Shown: positions 20,770 through 31,562, counted from the stretch's first letter. The stretch: 64,000 nucleotides of DNA from Tupaia tana (GCA_026018925.1 JAKSZU010000031.1:12142648-12206647), one strand, 5' to 3'. Notes: a model not told the origin generated them from the letters alone. Numbers and translations: made by a program.

Positions 20770-20915
20770 CGTAAAAGTGGTGGTTAAAGTGCCTGGCTCC
20801 CACGTGGCCAACTACACGGGGCAAGTTGAAAAACATGCCCGGCACATGTGTGTACATGCTCCAACTCTCCACAGGAGAATGGAGAACAAGGGATTGCAGT
20901 GTAGCTGTCTCTGTG
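20770..20915 (+). mobile_element. SINE-A, damaged
   Basis: AAAGTGGTGGTTAAAGTGCCTGG head remnant, then AACATGCCCGGCACATGTG and GGAGAATGGAGAACAAGGG. Box B is largely lost. Confidence 0.65.
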
Positions 20916-21375
20916 TGTGGGGTCCTTCTGGATAGGGCTCTCATTCAACCCATGAGGCTGCACCCCCATGATCAAACCACTCCCGAAGCTCCCCCTCCTA
21001 ACCTACCGGGCATTAGGACTTTTGCACATCATGGGGGGAAGAACGCTGACCCTTGGCTCACGCATCATCACCATCTCAGTGGGCACTGGGTTTCGGCACC
21101 TGAATCTGGGGAGATGCACACCTTCAACCACAGCACCCCAGATTGGGGGCTGGATGGTTTTGGAGAGGCACAAGCATCCAGCCCCTATCACCACCTCGGA
21201 CTTGGAGGAGGATCACGCACACCCATTGAGTTTGGGCACCTGCCTGTCTCACCGACATCTTCACATGCTAGGCGTGGATTTCCCACCGCCCAGACTGGCT
21301 ACAGAGTTGAAAACAGCACATCGGAAGACGTCTTGAGGGCACTTTGGGAATCTAATCCTGGAACACTCAGCTGAG
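20916..21375. other. Unclassified GC-rich block with a long open frame
   Basis: A frame from 20826 to 21374 (182 codons, the first ~30 inside the SINE remnant) and a second plus-strand frame (20968-21336) are both open. I recognise no protein family. The first ~100 bp (CCCCCATGATCAAACCACTC, CTCCCCCTCCTAAC) resembles the reverse of an MLT1-type LTR, so an old repeat is the simplest reading. Confidence 0.35.
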
Positions 21376-21521
21376 CCTCCGTTCTCCTCTCGGGACTTTG
21401 GGCGCGTGTGTACACACACACGCACTTAGTGTGATTTTCAAACTGCCAGGTCCAGGACTCGAACTGCTGTCAACCATGTGGGAGCCCAGTGCCATAACCA
21501 CTATGCCACCTGCTGGTCCCC
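21376..21521 (-). mobile_element. SINE-A head half
   Basis: Begins mid-body at GTTCTCCTCTCGGGACTTTG and runs to CCACCTGCTGGTCCC; the tail half is missing. Confidence 0.8.
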
Positions 21522-21939
21522 TCTTTTAAGGAAGGACTTTTTCTCTGTCTTTAAGGATTTTCATGGCTCGAAACTATGACCCTGATTTCTGTATTAATTC
21601 CACTTCCTGCCCATCCGGATGGTGGCTCACGATGGAAAATGCGCCTCTATGTGAAATATTCCCGGGCCATACCAAGTGCCAACACAGGCATGGCTCAGAG
21701 GCACTCGGTCTTCCGCTCTCGGCCCTGGACTCGCCTCCTCTCTGCGGTGGTCCGTGATTCACTGACTCTGCAAGTTCCCTCATGTCCAGCGACCACATGC
21801 TATTTAGCTGCCGTAGCCAATAATTAACTTCTCGTACTCAAAACATAAACACAGGGTTACTGCAGAAACGGGGGAGAGACTGCAGGTTTCGACGGGCAGG
21901 GATGGGACTGTCACGTTTGCTCAGAGCAGAAGTCTACTT

Positions 21940-22142
21940 TTATTTTATTTTTTATAAGAACTATTTATTCAATTATTTATTTATTCATTCATTTAATTTG
22001 AGCAGAGAGAGATACAGAGAGAGAGAAAGAGAGAGGGAGAGAGAGGGAAATGGAGAAAGCAAGCCTACCAGGCCCAAGACTTGAACCGTGGTCAGCATGT
22101 GGGAGTGTCCAACACCTTAACCACCACGCCACCTGCTGATCC
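21940..22142 (-). mobile_element. SINE-B
   Basis: ATTTATTTATTCATTCATTTAA tail, (GA)n, GAGAAAGCAAGCCTACCAGG, end CCACCTGCTGATCCC. Confidence 0.87.
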
Positions 22143-22154
22143 CTGGAGTCCACT

Positions 22155-22427
22155 TTAAAAAACAAAAACAAAAACAAAAACAAAAACAACTTTTTGCCAT
22201 GGGGTGCATGTGGTCACTGAAGTGGACAGAGACAAAGAGACAGTGAGAGGGAAGGTGAGAAGTCACCCCCCAGGGAGGATGGCCATACTGCAATCCCTTC
22301 TCCTCCATTCCCCTCCTGGGATTTTAGGCATGCACACATCTGACTTTCAAGCTACCAGGCCTGGGACTTGAACCATGGTCAATCATGTGGGAGTCCAGTG
22401 CCTTAATCACCACGTCACCTGCTGGCT
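22155..22427 (-). mobile_element. SINE-A with (CAAAAA)n at its tail side
   Basis: CAAAAA repeats at 22158-22186, CTTTTTGCCATGGGGTGCATG, and the head end GTCACCTGCTGGCT. Confidence 0.85.
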
Positions 22428-22461
22428 GGAGGATACATTCTATAGAGTTAAGGAGATTTTG

Positions 22462-22926
22462 TTTGTTGTTTTGCTATAGGGAGCATACACTCACCAGAGA
22501 GAGCTAGAGACTGTGAGAAAGTGAGATTTTGGACATGCATGCACACATGCCTACCGTGTTTTTTTTCTTTTTTCTTTGAGAGTTTTTTGCTATAGGATGT
22601 GTGAGCTCGCCAGACAGACAGAGAGAGATAGAGAGACAGAAAGTGAGAAATCACCCCCCAGGGGGGATGGCCACGCCGCAATCCCTTCTCCTCCATCCTT
22701 CTCTCAGGATCTTGGGCACGCACGTACATGTGCCTGGCGTGAGTTTAAGCCACCGGGTCCAGGACTCGAACCGTGGTTGACTACCTGGGAGTCCAGCAAC
22801 GTACCCATTACACCATCTGCTGGTCTCTTGCCTAGCATGAGTTTTAAACCACTTAGTCTGGAACTTGAACCATGGTCAACTACGTGAGAATCAGCAATGT
22901 AACCATTACACTATCTGCTGGTCCCA
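22462..22926 (-). mobile_element. SINE-A with internal deletion, split by a second SINE-A
   Basis: GCTATAGGGAGCATACACTC at 22474 jumps to GATTTTGGACATGCATGC at 22526, skipping the body. The head half (TTGCCTAGCATGAG to ATCTGCTGGTCCC) lies at 22827-22926. Confidence 0.8.
22561..22826 (-). mobile_element. SINE-A nested in the preceding copy
   Basis: Poly-T/C, GTTTTTTGCTATAGGATGTG, CCCAGGGGGGATGGCCACG, end CCATCTGCTGGTCTC. Confidence 0.9.
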
Positions 22927-22950
22927 GAAGAAATAAACTTTAAAAAATAG

Positions 22951-23218
22951 GGAACCGGCAGTTAGCGTAATGGCTATGTCGCTGGACTCCCACGTAGTTG
23001 ACCGCGGTTCGCGTCTCGGACCCGGTGGCTTACAACTCACGCCGGGCGCGTGTGCGTGCGTGCCCAAGATCCCAAGAGGAGAATGGAGGAGAGGGGATTG
23101 CGGCGTGACCATCCCCCCGGGGGGTGATTTCTCGCTTTCTGTCTCTATGTCTCTCTCTGTCTGTCTGGCGAGCGCACGCGCCCTATAGCGAAAACCTCTC
23201 CAAAAAAAAAAAAAAAAT
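22951..23218 (+). mobile_element. SINE-A, young
   Basis: GGGAACCGGCAGTTAGCGTAATG to CTATAGCGAAAACCTCTCC and A15. Nearly every consensus CpG is intact. Confidence 0.94.
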
Positions 23219-23451
23219 TATGTTAACAACTTAATTAAACACATCTATGTCGTCCATGGCTCTTAATGGGTTTAAATAAATTTTGAACTTTATTATTATT
23301 ATTATTATTATTACTACTTCTATTGCATTAACCTTATTCTTTAAAATTAGTTTCCTATTTTATGTGAAATCTCCACCATGACGTTCATAATATATTTTTC
23401 AGCAGAGAACTGTACTTTTTTTTGTCTGTTAAATGTTTCTTCCTGGGTCAG

Positions 23452-23622
23452 TAAGCGGTGTGGTGGTTAAGATGCTGGACTCCTACATGGCCAACCATGA
23501 TTTGAGTTCTAGACCTGGAAACTTGCTTTTTCACTTTCCCTTTCTCTCTGTGGTCAAATTAAAAAATAATAATAACAAACGGAATCAAATAAATAAATAA
23601 ATAATTCTTTTAAAAAAAAACG
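23452..23622 (+). mobile_element. SINE-B
   Basis: GGTCAGTAAGCGGTGTGGTGG head, GTGGTCAAATTAAAAAATAA tail, AAAT repeats and a final A9. Confidence 0.87.
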
Positions 23623-23640
23623 AACTAAATACTCCTTTCT

Positions 23641-23904
23641 TTTTTTTTTTTTTTTTGATAGGTTTTCGCTATAGGGCGCATGCGCTCGCCAGACAGAGAG
23701 AGACAGAGAGACAGAAAGTGAGAAATCACCCCCCAGGGGGGATGGCCACGCCACAATCCCTTCTCCTCCATTCTCTTTTCGGGATCTTGGGCACACACGC
23801 ACACGTGCACGGCATGAGTTTTAAGCCACCGGGTCCGGGACACGAACCGTGGTCGACTACGTGGGAGTCCATCAACATAGCCATTACGCTAACTGCTGGT
23901 TCCC
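23641..23904 (-). mobile_element. SINE-A, young, perfect 13-bp TSD
   Basis: AATACTCCTTTCT at 23628-23640 and 23905-23917. It inserted next to the SINE-B tail just upstream. Confidence 0.96.
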
Positions 23905-23925
23905 AATACTCCTTTCTGTTAAAAG

Positions 23926-24028
23926 ACTGGCTTTCTCACTTTTTCTCTCTCTCTCTGTCTCTGGGGAGTGCATATGCCCTATAGCAAATTAAAATAATAA
24001 TAATAATAATAAACAATTATTTTTTAAA
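23926..24028 (+). mobile_element. SINE tail fragment
   Basis: GGCTTTCTCACTTTTTCTC, CATATGCCCTATAGCAAATT and (AAT)n with no head. Confidence 0.7.
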
Positions 24029-24029
24029 A

Positions 24030-24422
24030 ATTTCTTCCTTTGCCCCTTTCATGCACCCTCTACCACCCACTCCCCTTACAGTCTCTGGTGTCTGTTGTTA
24101 TCCTCTCTACCATCAAATCGTCCAAACTTTCCATTTCTGCCACAGAATGCAGGCATTCAACATATAAGAAAATGGGGATATACAGTGTGTGTCTTTCAAA
24201 GTCTGGCTCACTTCACAGAACATGAAGTCTTCTGTGTTCATCCACCTTGAATCCAATGACAGCATCTCATTGTTTCTTAAGGCTGAATACTACTTCCTAA
24301 TATACATAGGCCGTCATTTTTCAGCCCAGTCATCAGTTCTTGGACACTTGGGTCGATTCCACGTCTTCGCAAGCGTAAATAATGCTGCGCCACACATGCA
24401 CGTGCAAGTCAAATGATGTTTT
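24030..24422 (-). mobile_element. Old L1 3' fragment
   Basis: Plus-strand words GGCTGAATACTACTTCC, CGTCATTTTTCAGCCCAG and GTAAATAATGCTGCGCC are diverged counterparts of the L1 at 34370-34500, so this is an L1 ORF2 3' end on the minus strand. Confidence 0.75.
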
Positions 24423-24567
24423 CTTAAAAAGCTGCCCTTAGTAAATGAAAATGGACACAGCCTTGTAATTTATAATTGTACCTCAACTCTCTATGGTGAG
24501 TGGATTTGCTCCGGTTATCTTTGAATTATTCTTACTTTATGAAAGTCAGATGTTCTTTCTAGCAGTC

Positions 24568-24607
24568 GTGAGGGGAAAGAAAACATGGGTCGGATTTGGA
24601 GATTAGC
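24568..24607 (+). repeat. 40-bp segment duplicated at 25908-25947
   Basis: GTGAGGGGAAAGAAAAC and GGATTTGGAGATTAGC occur in the same order in both places, with two mismatches over 40 bp by eye. Confidence 0.85.
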
Positions 24608-24730
24608 CTGGAGCCTGGACATGGGCCAAGGCATGGATTTAACCTCTCCTTCTAGATATGAATGAGCTGATTGGACTTGATTATATTCTGGCAGAAATTT
24701 TTCTTTTAGTTTCCTCGGAATTTCAGTGTG

Positions 24731-24894
24731 TGGAAGTGACCTTTTATGATCATCTTAATACAACACAGCAAAATTTAATATAAAGGTTATTTGCGTTGGC
24801 TGTTCTCCAAGAGGGTTTATTTATTGAAATGTCAAAACAATTTCCTATATGGTTATTTCAGCTGGAAAGCAAACCCGTGGCCTATAGGAAAGAC
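24731..24894 (+). repeat. ~160-bp segment paralogous to 30961-31117
   Basis: Shared words in order: AATTTAATATAAAGGTTATT (24772), GTTGGC, AAACAATTTCCTATA, GGTTATTTCAGCTGGAA. The similarity fades on both sides. Confidence 0.85.
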
Positions 24895-25405
24895 ATGTTA
24901 TTCTCAGAGTTCATCATCGTGTTCGGCTGAAAGTTTTCTCCAGGTATGAGATACACCATAGGCCACAACCAAGGGACTCATTACATCACACACTGCAATC
25001 CCCTCTTATCACATCGTAATCGAAAACAAGGGCGTTCTGATAAATATCCCAGACATGTTCACACTGACCTTCAAGTTCTGGATAAGTTCCACCCAAAGCC
25101 CCCGTCTGAGAAGGATGGGAAGCAGATGCCTTTCTTGGGTGCCTGGTAAATAAACAATGAAGATCAGCCCTGGGGTTGGTAAGTTCATTCTGTTAATCAT
25201 CTGTCCAACATACATGCGCTTGCCCCTCTGTTGCCCTTTGCTGAATCAGCTCTGGAAAGGACGCACTTTCATTTCATCCAGGAACAAAAGAAGGATTAAG
25301 GGAAGGTGTAAACAAACCAATCCAGGCAAGTCTTCTTTGAGTGCGTCGGGCTTTGTTAAAAAATTTGAAGAATGAGGGAAAAATGAGCAGCAATGTAACA
25401 CTAAC

Positions 25406-25609
25406 ATTTGGGCTTGCAGATGGCGTGGTGGTTAAGGGTGTTGGACTCGCACATGGCCAACCATGGTTCAAGTCCCGGACCTGGCGGCTTGCTTTCTCAC
25501 TTTCCTTCTCTTTCTCTCCCACTCTGTCCCTCTCTGGTCCAATTAAAATAAATAAATAAATAAAATAAAGTTAAGTAAAACAATTCTTACAAAAAAAAAA
25601 AAAAAAAAA
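25406..25609 (+). mobile_element. SINE-B
   Basis: GGGCTTGCAGATGGCGTGGTGG, GGTTCAAGTCCCGG, CTCTCTGGTCCAATTAAAAT and AAAT repeats, then A20. Confidence 0.88.
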
Positions 25610-25619
25610 AAACTGAATA

Positions 25620-25818
25620 GAGGAGCTGGCAGGTGGCATGGTGCTGGATTTCCACTTGGGTAACTGCAGTTTGAATACTGGACCTGGTGGCTTGCTTTCT
25701 TGCTTTGCCTTTCTCTCTCTGGTCAAATTAAAAAAAAATAATAATAACACATGGAATTAAATAAATAGATAGATAGATAAATAAATAAATAAATAAATAA
25801 TTCTTTTAAAACACAAAG
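25620..25818 (+). mobile_element. SINE-B with 10-bp TSD
   Basis: GGAGCTGGCAGGTGGCATGG head; the stretch between box A and the anticodon region is shortened. The tail has GATA and AAAT repeats (25765-25800). AAACTGAATA occurs at 25610-25619 and 25819-25828. Confidence 0.88.
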
Positions 25819-26095
25819 AAACTGAATATGAAATACTCCTTGTTCTTAAGTTCCTCGTAGCTTCCCGGATACTTATGAGCTATCCTTGCTCCCACCATCA
25901 TGGAATGGTGAGGGGAAAGAAAACCTGGGTTGGATTTGGAGATTAGCATTAACTTCTAGTTACTCCCTCCTGTTCTTCCACACTCACTTTTCAAGAAGGA
26001 GCAAGACAAAACAAACCCAAAACAAAGCTGGAGGCACTTCGTACTGTACTGTTTGCCTGCGCCTATACTTCCTGTCATGCTTTTCATCGGGAGGC

Positions 26096-26815
26096 TGCAT
26101 CTGAGACCAGTACTCATCCATAGCCTGTTAGGAACCGGGTTATGGAGCAAGAGGTGAGCGGTGGGAGAGTGAGCAAACCTTCCTTCATCAATATTTACAG
26201 CCATTCCCCATTGCTCACATTGTGGCCTGAGCTCCACCTCCTGTCAGATCAGAGCAGCGTTAGAGTCTCATAGGAGCACTAACCCTATTGCAAACTTCAT
26301 GTGTGACGGATATAGATTGGATGCTCCTTATGAGACTCTGGTGCCTGATAATCTGAGGCAGAGCTGAGGAGATGATACTAGCACTGGGGAACAGCTGCAA
26401 ATACTGATTAACATGAGCAGAGAGGATTGATTACACAGAGACCATAATAAATCCAAAGCTTGCAGATGCCGAACAAAACCCTATCTTTGTGAAGCAGGAT
26501 TTTCTGCAGTGATAGCAACCCAAATGACATTATGGAATAGACTGGACATAGGGCAGCACACTTCAGGTGTCACGGTCTCCCACCAGCCCCAGATGGGACT
26601 GTCTAGTTGCAGCAAAGCAAGCTCAGGGCTCTCTCTTTTTCTGCATTATTGGTGAAGTGAAAAAGTATGTCATCGTATATTACAATGTAATAATAACAGA
26701 GATAAGTACACCGTAAATGTAATACCCTTGAGTAGTCCCCAAACCACCACCTCTTGGTATTTAGAATATTGTCTTCTGTGAAACTTATCTCTACTGTCAA
26801 AAAAGTTGCTGCCTC
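26096..26815 (-). mobile_element. hAT-type DNA transposon, non-autonomous, near full length
   Basis: Reversed order of a mammalian hAT element I remember as starting CAGTGGTCCCCAACC. Here CCTGTTAGGAACCGGG, CATTCCCCATTGCTCAC, TCTCATAGGAGCACTAACCC and ATATTACAATGTAATAATAA lead to a decayed terminus (CAAAAAAGTTGCTG). I cannot assign the subfamily. Confidence 0.7.
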
Positions 26816-26982
26816 GTATGTTGCATTTTTATACCCACATTGTCCCCAAAAGAAGCTTTCTCACCCTCATCACTGTGGACACTAGGGCTGGGTGATTCTC
26901 TGTGGGGTTTCCTGTAGCATCTCAGGGCTCTACACACCACGTGTCTGATGCTTCTTGAGCAGAGATAACTCCACTTATCATC

Positions 26983-27233
26983 CTTTTCTTTTCTTTTCTT
27001 TTTTTGAGAGAGATTTTTGCTCTAGGGAGCATGCATTCAACCGAGAGACAGAGAGAGAGAAGGTAAAATAACCCAGCAGGGAAATGGCCACACCACAATC
27101 CCTTTTCCTCCATTCTCATCTTGGGATTTTGGGCACGCATGTGATTTTCAAGCTGTTGAATCTAGGACTCAAACCACAGTCCTCCACGACGTGGGAATCT
27201 TGCACCTTAACCACCATGCCATTTGCTGGTCCC
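26983..27233 (-). mobile_element. SINE-A
   Basis: (CTTTT)n, GAGAGATTTTTGCTCTAGGG, GAAATGGCCACACCACAATC, end CCATTTGCTGGTCCC. Confidence 0.85.
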
Positions 27234-27999
27234 CCAAAATAAACTTTAAAACAAATGATATAAATTAATCTCCCAACTGTTGTTCACTTTTCCGCATCTC
27301 TCGTTTTAATGCTGCGTTACAACAGACACGTTTCAGCCAGACTCGTGCCTGAGTGTGCACTGCTGAGGAAAATAAAAATGTGTGCTCACCACATTTTACA
27401 AAACCCACAGCCATTCCACAACTGGATGGGATGATCACAGTTTCCTAGAATTCCCAAACTAATTTTGTGCATCCCTTTTTTCTTGGCATGCCAAAAACCA
27501 GGCTTCCAGGACAGCGAGGCAACCTGAGGCCAGATGTTCCTCTCCACAAAAATGTTGATCTAATCGTCACTCAGATGAGAGAAATCGTCTTGCAGTTAAA
27601 ATAGTCTAGACCTGTGAGCACCTTTACTGACCACATGGTGCAAGGAGAAGTTGGGAGTTATCCATTCAAGCCTCTAAGGACCGTAAAACTAAGTCATCAA
27701 AAGCCCCGCCCAGCTCACTCTGGAAGTCACCGCTTTATAGTTATACCAAGTTTGCATGTATTGTCTCCATGTTGCAGAGAGGAATTAGACAAGACTTGAA
27801 TAATTCTGGGCACCTGTTTCCCAGAAAAATCCCTCCAACGTGGATGCATGAAACATTCAGAGACTCTCAGAGAATAATACCCTTTCCGTGGGGTTCCTGT
27901 GCAAATTCAGCTTGGACGAAGATGTGTCCTTTCAGGAATTCTCCAAATAAGACAAAAAATTCTACGTCCTCATTGGTCAAAGGCTGGCCAGGCTGATTG
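27234..27999. other. Repeat-poor spacer
   Basis: No mobile element recognised. Frames are short and without domains. Confidence 0.5.
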
Positions 28000-28013
28000 G
28001 AAGTCTTTGACCT

Positions 28014-28275
28014 GAGACCAGCAGATGGCATAATGGTTACGTCGCTGAACTCCCACATGGTTGACCGTGGTTTGAGTCCTGAACCTGGCAGCTTGAAACT
28101 CAGGCCCGGAGCATGTTTGCATGTGCCCAAGATCTCTAAAGAAGAATGGAGGAGAAGGAATTGTGGTGTGGCCATCCACCCTGAGCGGTGATTTCTTTCA
28201 TTCTGTCTCTTTATCTCCAGTGAGCGCACACACCCTATAACAAAAATCTTTCTCTCTAAAAAAAAAAAGGAAGAA
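28014..28275 (+). mobile_element. SINE-A with TSD
   Basis: GAGACCAGCAGATGGCATAATGG to CCTATAACAAAAATC and A tail. GAAGTCTTTGACCT (28000-28013) pairs with GAAGTCTTTGATCCT (28276-28290). Confidence 0.9.
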
Positions 28276-28290
28276 GAAGTCTTTGATCCT

Positions 28291-28444
28291 AGGGGCTAGA
28301 TGTTGGCATAGTAGTAACGCAATGATCTCTGGGGCTGACTTACATGGGAAGGTTCAGGGTTCAAATCTGGAGACCTCCTTAGGCATACCAGGTCTGGGTA
28401 ACCAACATCTGGGGAGGTTGGATTGTAGTCTTGGGACTCTATGG

Positions 28445-28479
<35 letters not shown>

Positions 28480-28517
28480 TCGTAGAAATTAGGCATAAAT
28501 AGATTTTAGAGGAGAAA
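28291..28517 (+). mobile_element. SINE-C with TSD
   Basis: GGGGCTAGATGTTGGCATAGTAG head, box B GGTTCAAATCT, core GGAGACCTCCTTAGGC, (CT)n at 28448-28476. AAGTCTTTGATCCT flanks it at 28277-28290 and 28518-28531. Confidence 0.85.
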
Positions 28518-28551
28518 AAGTCTTTGATCCTAAAAAATAAATCTCACGTTG

Positions 28552-28806
28552 GACCAGCTCCATAACCTGATGGTTAACACAGCCAGATCCCGAATGGATG
28601 ACTTCATGGTCTGAGTCCTGGACCTGGCAGATTAAAAACATGCTGGACACACGGGCTTGTGAGTCTCATATCCCAACAGGATGGGGAAATGGAGATGTGT
28701 GAGTATTCCCTGGGGGGTTGCTTTTTTTTTCTTTCCCTATCTCTGGCCCTCTCTTTCTGGCAAGTACAGGTACTCTCTGACAAAATTAAGAAAATTTTTT
28801 AAAAAA
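28552..28806 (+). mobile_element. SINE-A, very diverged
   Basis: TTGGACCAGCTCCATAACCTG head, GTCTGAGTCCTGGACC box B region, CCCTGGGGGGTTGC and GGCAAGTACAGGTACTC. Confidence 0.7.
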
Positions 28807-28899
28807 GAAAACAATGTCATGTCATATCTTTGTACATCTATGTTCTCAGTAGGTCATTGTTCTATAAAATAAAATAGTATTCTACCCAAAAGCTATTGT

Positions 28900-29155
28900 C
28901 AATTTTTTTTCTTACTCAAATTTACCAGAGAGCACATGTACTTGTCAAAGAGAGGCAGAGAAACAAAGAGAGAGAGAGAGAGAAGGGAAGAGGAGAGGAA
29001 GAAAGCCCCCCCCATCAACGGGGCCTGGTAACACCACAACCCCTTCTTTTGCATTTATTCATTCCTTCTCCTTCATTTTTCCATTTTTTGGGGGATTTGT
29101 GTGCATTTTTCAAGACACATAGGTCAAGATTCAAACTGTGGTCCACCACCAAAAT
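28900..29155 (-). mobile_element. SINE-A, very diverged
   Basis: CTCAAATTTACCAGAGAGCAC, (GA)n, CCTGGTAACACCACAACCCC, and the end TCAAACTGTGGTCCACC. Confidence 0.7.
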
Positions 29156-29162
29156 TGCTTAT

Positions 29163-29332
29163 CTGGGGTCAGCAGATGGTATGGTGGTTAAGGCACTGGA
29201 CTCCCACATGGCTGATTGTGGTTCAAATCTTGGGACTTGGGGACTTGCTTTCTCACTTTTCCTCTCTCTCTCTCACCAACTTAAAATAATAATAATAATA
29301 AACTAAATTAAATAAATAACTCTTAAAAACTG
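29163..29332 (+). mobile_element. SINE-B
   Basis: GGGGTCAGCAGATGGTATGGTGG, GTTCAAATCTTGG, CTCACCAACTTAAAATAATAAT. Confidence 0.87.
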
Positions 29333-29609
29333 ATCATTAAAACTCAAGATCTCTAATGTGTGATATTCCATTTGGAAGCAAGTTTGCTAGCTTGAAGACT
29401 TGAACATGAGCAGGTCAAATCTGCCTTCATCTGCAGGACCTCACAGAATGCTTTGTTCTGTGTGTGGAAAAACTAAACATAAAAGAGACCGCTGGATATA
29501 TCCTGGGTTATCTCTTTTGAGAAATGACTTTATAAGACCCTGATATTAAACACTGTCTCTGATGCTATCCGGCTTCTGGTATTATCACTGTGCAATGTGT
29601 CTGATTCAG

Positions 29610-30112
29610 GCAAACATAGATGAAACACACCAATGGGTTGAAAAAATGTGGCACATATACACTGTGGAATACTACTCAGTCATTAAAAAAAAAAAAAAAA
29701 ACAAGGAAACTCTGGAATTAGATACAAAGTGAATGAATATGGAAGACTTAATGCTGAGCAAAGCAAGCCAGACTATGAAAGAGAGGCATTGTATGTCCCC
29801 GCCCAATGTATACCGATGTCTGCACCCTAGGGAAGCTTAAAGATTGGAAGGCATGATAGCAGGGAGGGGAATTGTAGATACCAGAGAGAGTAGAGGAGCG
29901 GGTTGTAAGTAAAAGTGGAAGAGGACCAGGAGGGGAAAAACAAAACAAAACAAAACCATTTAACAGAAACAAAAAATGAAAAGTTATCTGTTGATGATAA
30001 TGTATATGGCAATATCTTTGACTGGGCTAATATACCCTGTATTCATGCTGGGAAAAACCATTCTGTATGCTGTAAAGATGTACAGTGATTAAATGTAATT
30101 TTTTTTAAAAAA
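29610..30112 (+). mobile_element. L1 3' end, 5'-truncated
   Basis: GGCACATATACACTGTGGAA and TACTACTCAGTCATTAAA, an A run, GTATGTCCCCGCCCAATG, a G/A-rich UTR, and an end GTGATTAAATGTAATTTT. It matches the reverse of the minus-strand L1 copies in this window. Confidence 0.85.
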
Positions 30113-30540
30113 AAGTAGGAAAAAATTGCTGATGCAGTATGTGCCCCATGCAGATGTTTTTATTCTTGGTGCTCTTCACAAGACTGGCTTCTTCTGAGTT
30201 ATATTTAGGCTGTGACATATGATTAAAGTGTCATTCTGCCTGTATATTTCTCTGTCTTCGCCAGCCCCCGGGGGTCCCACATACTCCCTGCATACGGCGA
30301 CATGCTGAAAAACTATTCGCGTTCTGACGCCAGATTAATCTCATTAAAATACCATTTTGATTGTATTATGGGAAGAAAAGTCCTTAATCACTATCTTCCA
30401 CCAACAGGATGAAAGAAAAACTACAAAAGCAGTCATTCAAAGCCTTCATGGTAAGACCTAAATCATCTTTTCTGAATTATGCTCAGTTTCCTCTCTAATG
30501 TCACCCTTAAAAAGTATATCTACCCATGCCCACTCTTGCT
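30113..30540. other. Repeat-free island
   Basis: AT-rich unique sequence with several TAAT/ATTA cores around 30330-30360. No element or gene recognised. Confidence 0.45.
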
Positions 30541-30703
30541 TCTTTTTTCCCCCTTTCTTCTTTCTTTCTTTTTCTTTTCTTTAGATTTTTGCCATAGGGT
30601 GCATGTGTTTGCAACAGAAAGAGAGGGAGAGAGAAAGTGAGAAATCACCCAGGGTGATGGCCATGCTGCAATTCCTTCTCCTCCATTTTCCTCTTGGGAT
30701 TTT

Positions 30704-30741
<38 letters not shown>

Positions 30742-30841
30742 CCACCATGATTTTCAAGCTTCCGGGTCTGGGACTTGAACTGGGGTCCACCATGTGGGAG
30801 TCCAGCCCCTTAACCACCACTGGGGCCACTGCTGGCTCCAT
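30541..30841 (-). mobile_element. SINE-A with (CA)n inside
   Basis: CTTTC-rich tail side, TTGCCATAGGGTGCATG, a (CA)n at 30708-30738 replacing the GCACGCACGCAC region, end CACTGCTGGCTCC. Confidence 0.87.
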
Positions 30842-30960
30842 GACTACCTCTTGCCCAGGCGTGGATACTCAACCTCACCTTTTAGATGTAAATGCTCTGA
30901 AAGAGCTTCCTTATGTTCTCCCAGGATTACTTTATTTTCCTGTTCTAACGTTTCAATAAA

Positions 30961-31117
30961 TGAAAGTGGCCTCCCATAATTATCTTACCGTGGCACAGTG
31001 GAATTTAATATAAAGGTTATTAGTGTTGGCTCCTCTTCAAGAGGATTTTTGTATAGAAATGTTGAAACAATTTCCTATAAGGTTATTTCAGCTGGAAGGC
31101 GAGTCCTCGGTCCATAA
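30961..31117 (+). repeat. ~160-bp segment paralogous to 24731-24894
   Basis: Same word order as the 24.7 kb copy, starting AATTTAATATAAAGGTTATT at 31002, same orientation. A repeat-free stretch continues to 31435. Confidence 0.85.
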
Positions 31118-31435
31118 TCTCATAGTTGCCTCTATCCAGAAGACTCACAGTAAAGACGAGGCAGACAGTGGGAGAGACATATAAAGAATCCGAGGGCCTT
31201 GGTGAGTTCAGAAAGATCTCTGCAGAGCTCGCGAGGAGGGAAGGGTTTTAGATATATAATTGGGGAACCTGCAGTTGCTGACAGTCCCAATAGCAAAACC
31301 ATGGCCAGGGCTGTGACTCCCACCCACCCAAATTATAGGACGTGAATATTATTTATCATTCAGGAATCCTCATCCCCAAATTCAAGCCAGGAGAGCACAG
31401 AAAGAGACAATGGCAGGGGCATAAATTCAGCCACC

Positions 31436-31530
31436 AGGCCAGCAGGTGGCATAGAGGCTGAGGTTCTGGGTCCCTCATGGCCAGCTGAACATTTCGAGTC
31501 CTGGACTTGGTGGCTTGAAAATCATATTGG

Positions 31531-31562
<32 letters not shown>

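Larger units (their letters stand above)
24423..25405. other. Spacer holding two duplicated segments
   Basis: No named element recognised. It contains a 40-bp segment repeated near 25908 and a ~160-bp segment repeated near 30961, described separately. Confidence 0.6.

Noticed and set aside
24946-25375. Short frames of 67-72 codons in the 25 kb spacer
   Set aside because: No homologous family recognised, no splice or poly(A) context, and lengths are expected by chance.
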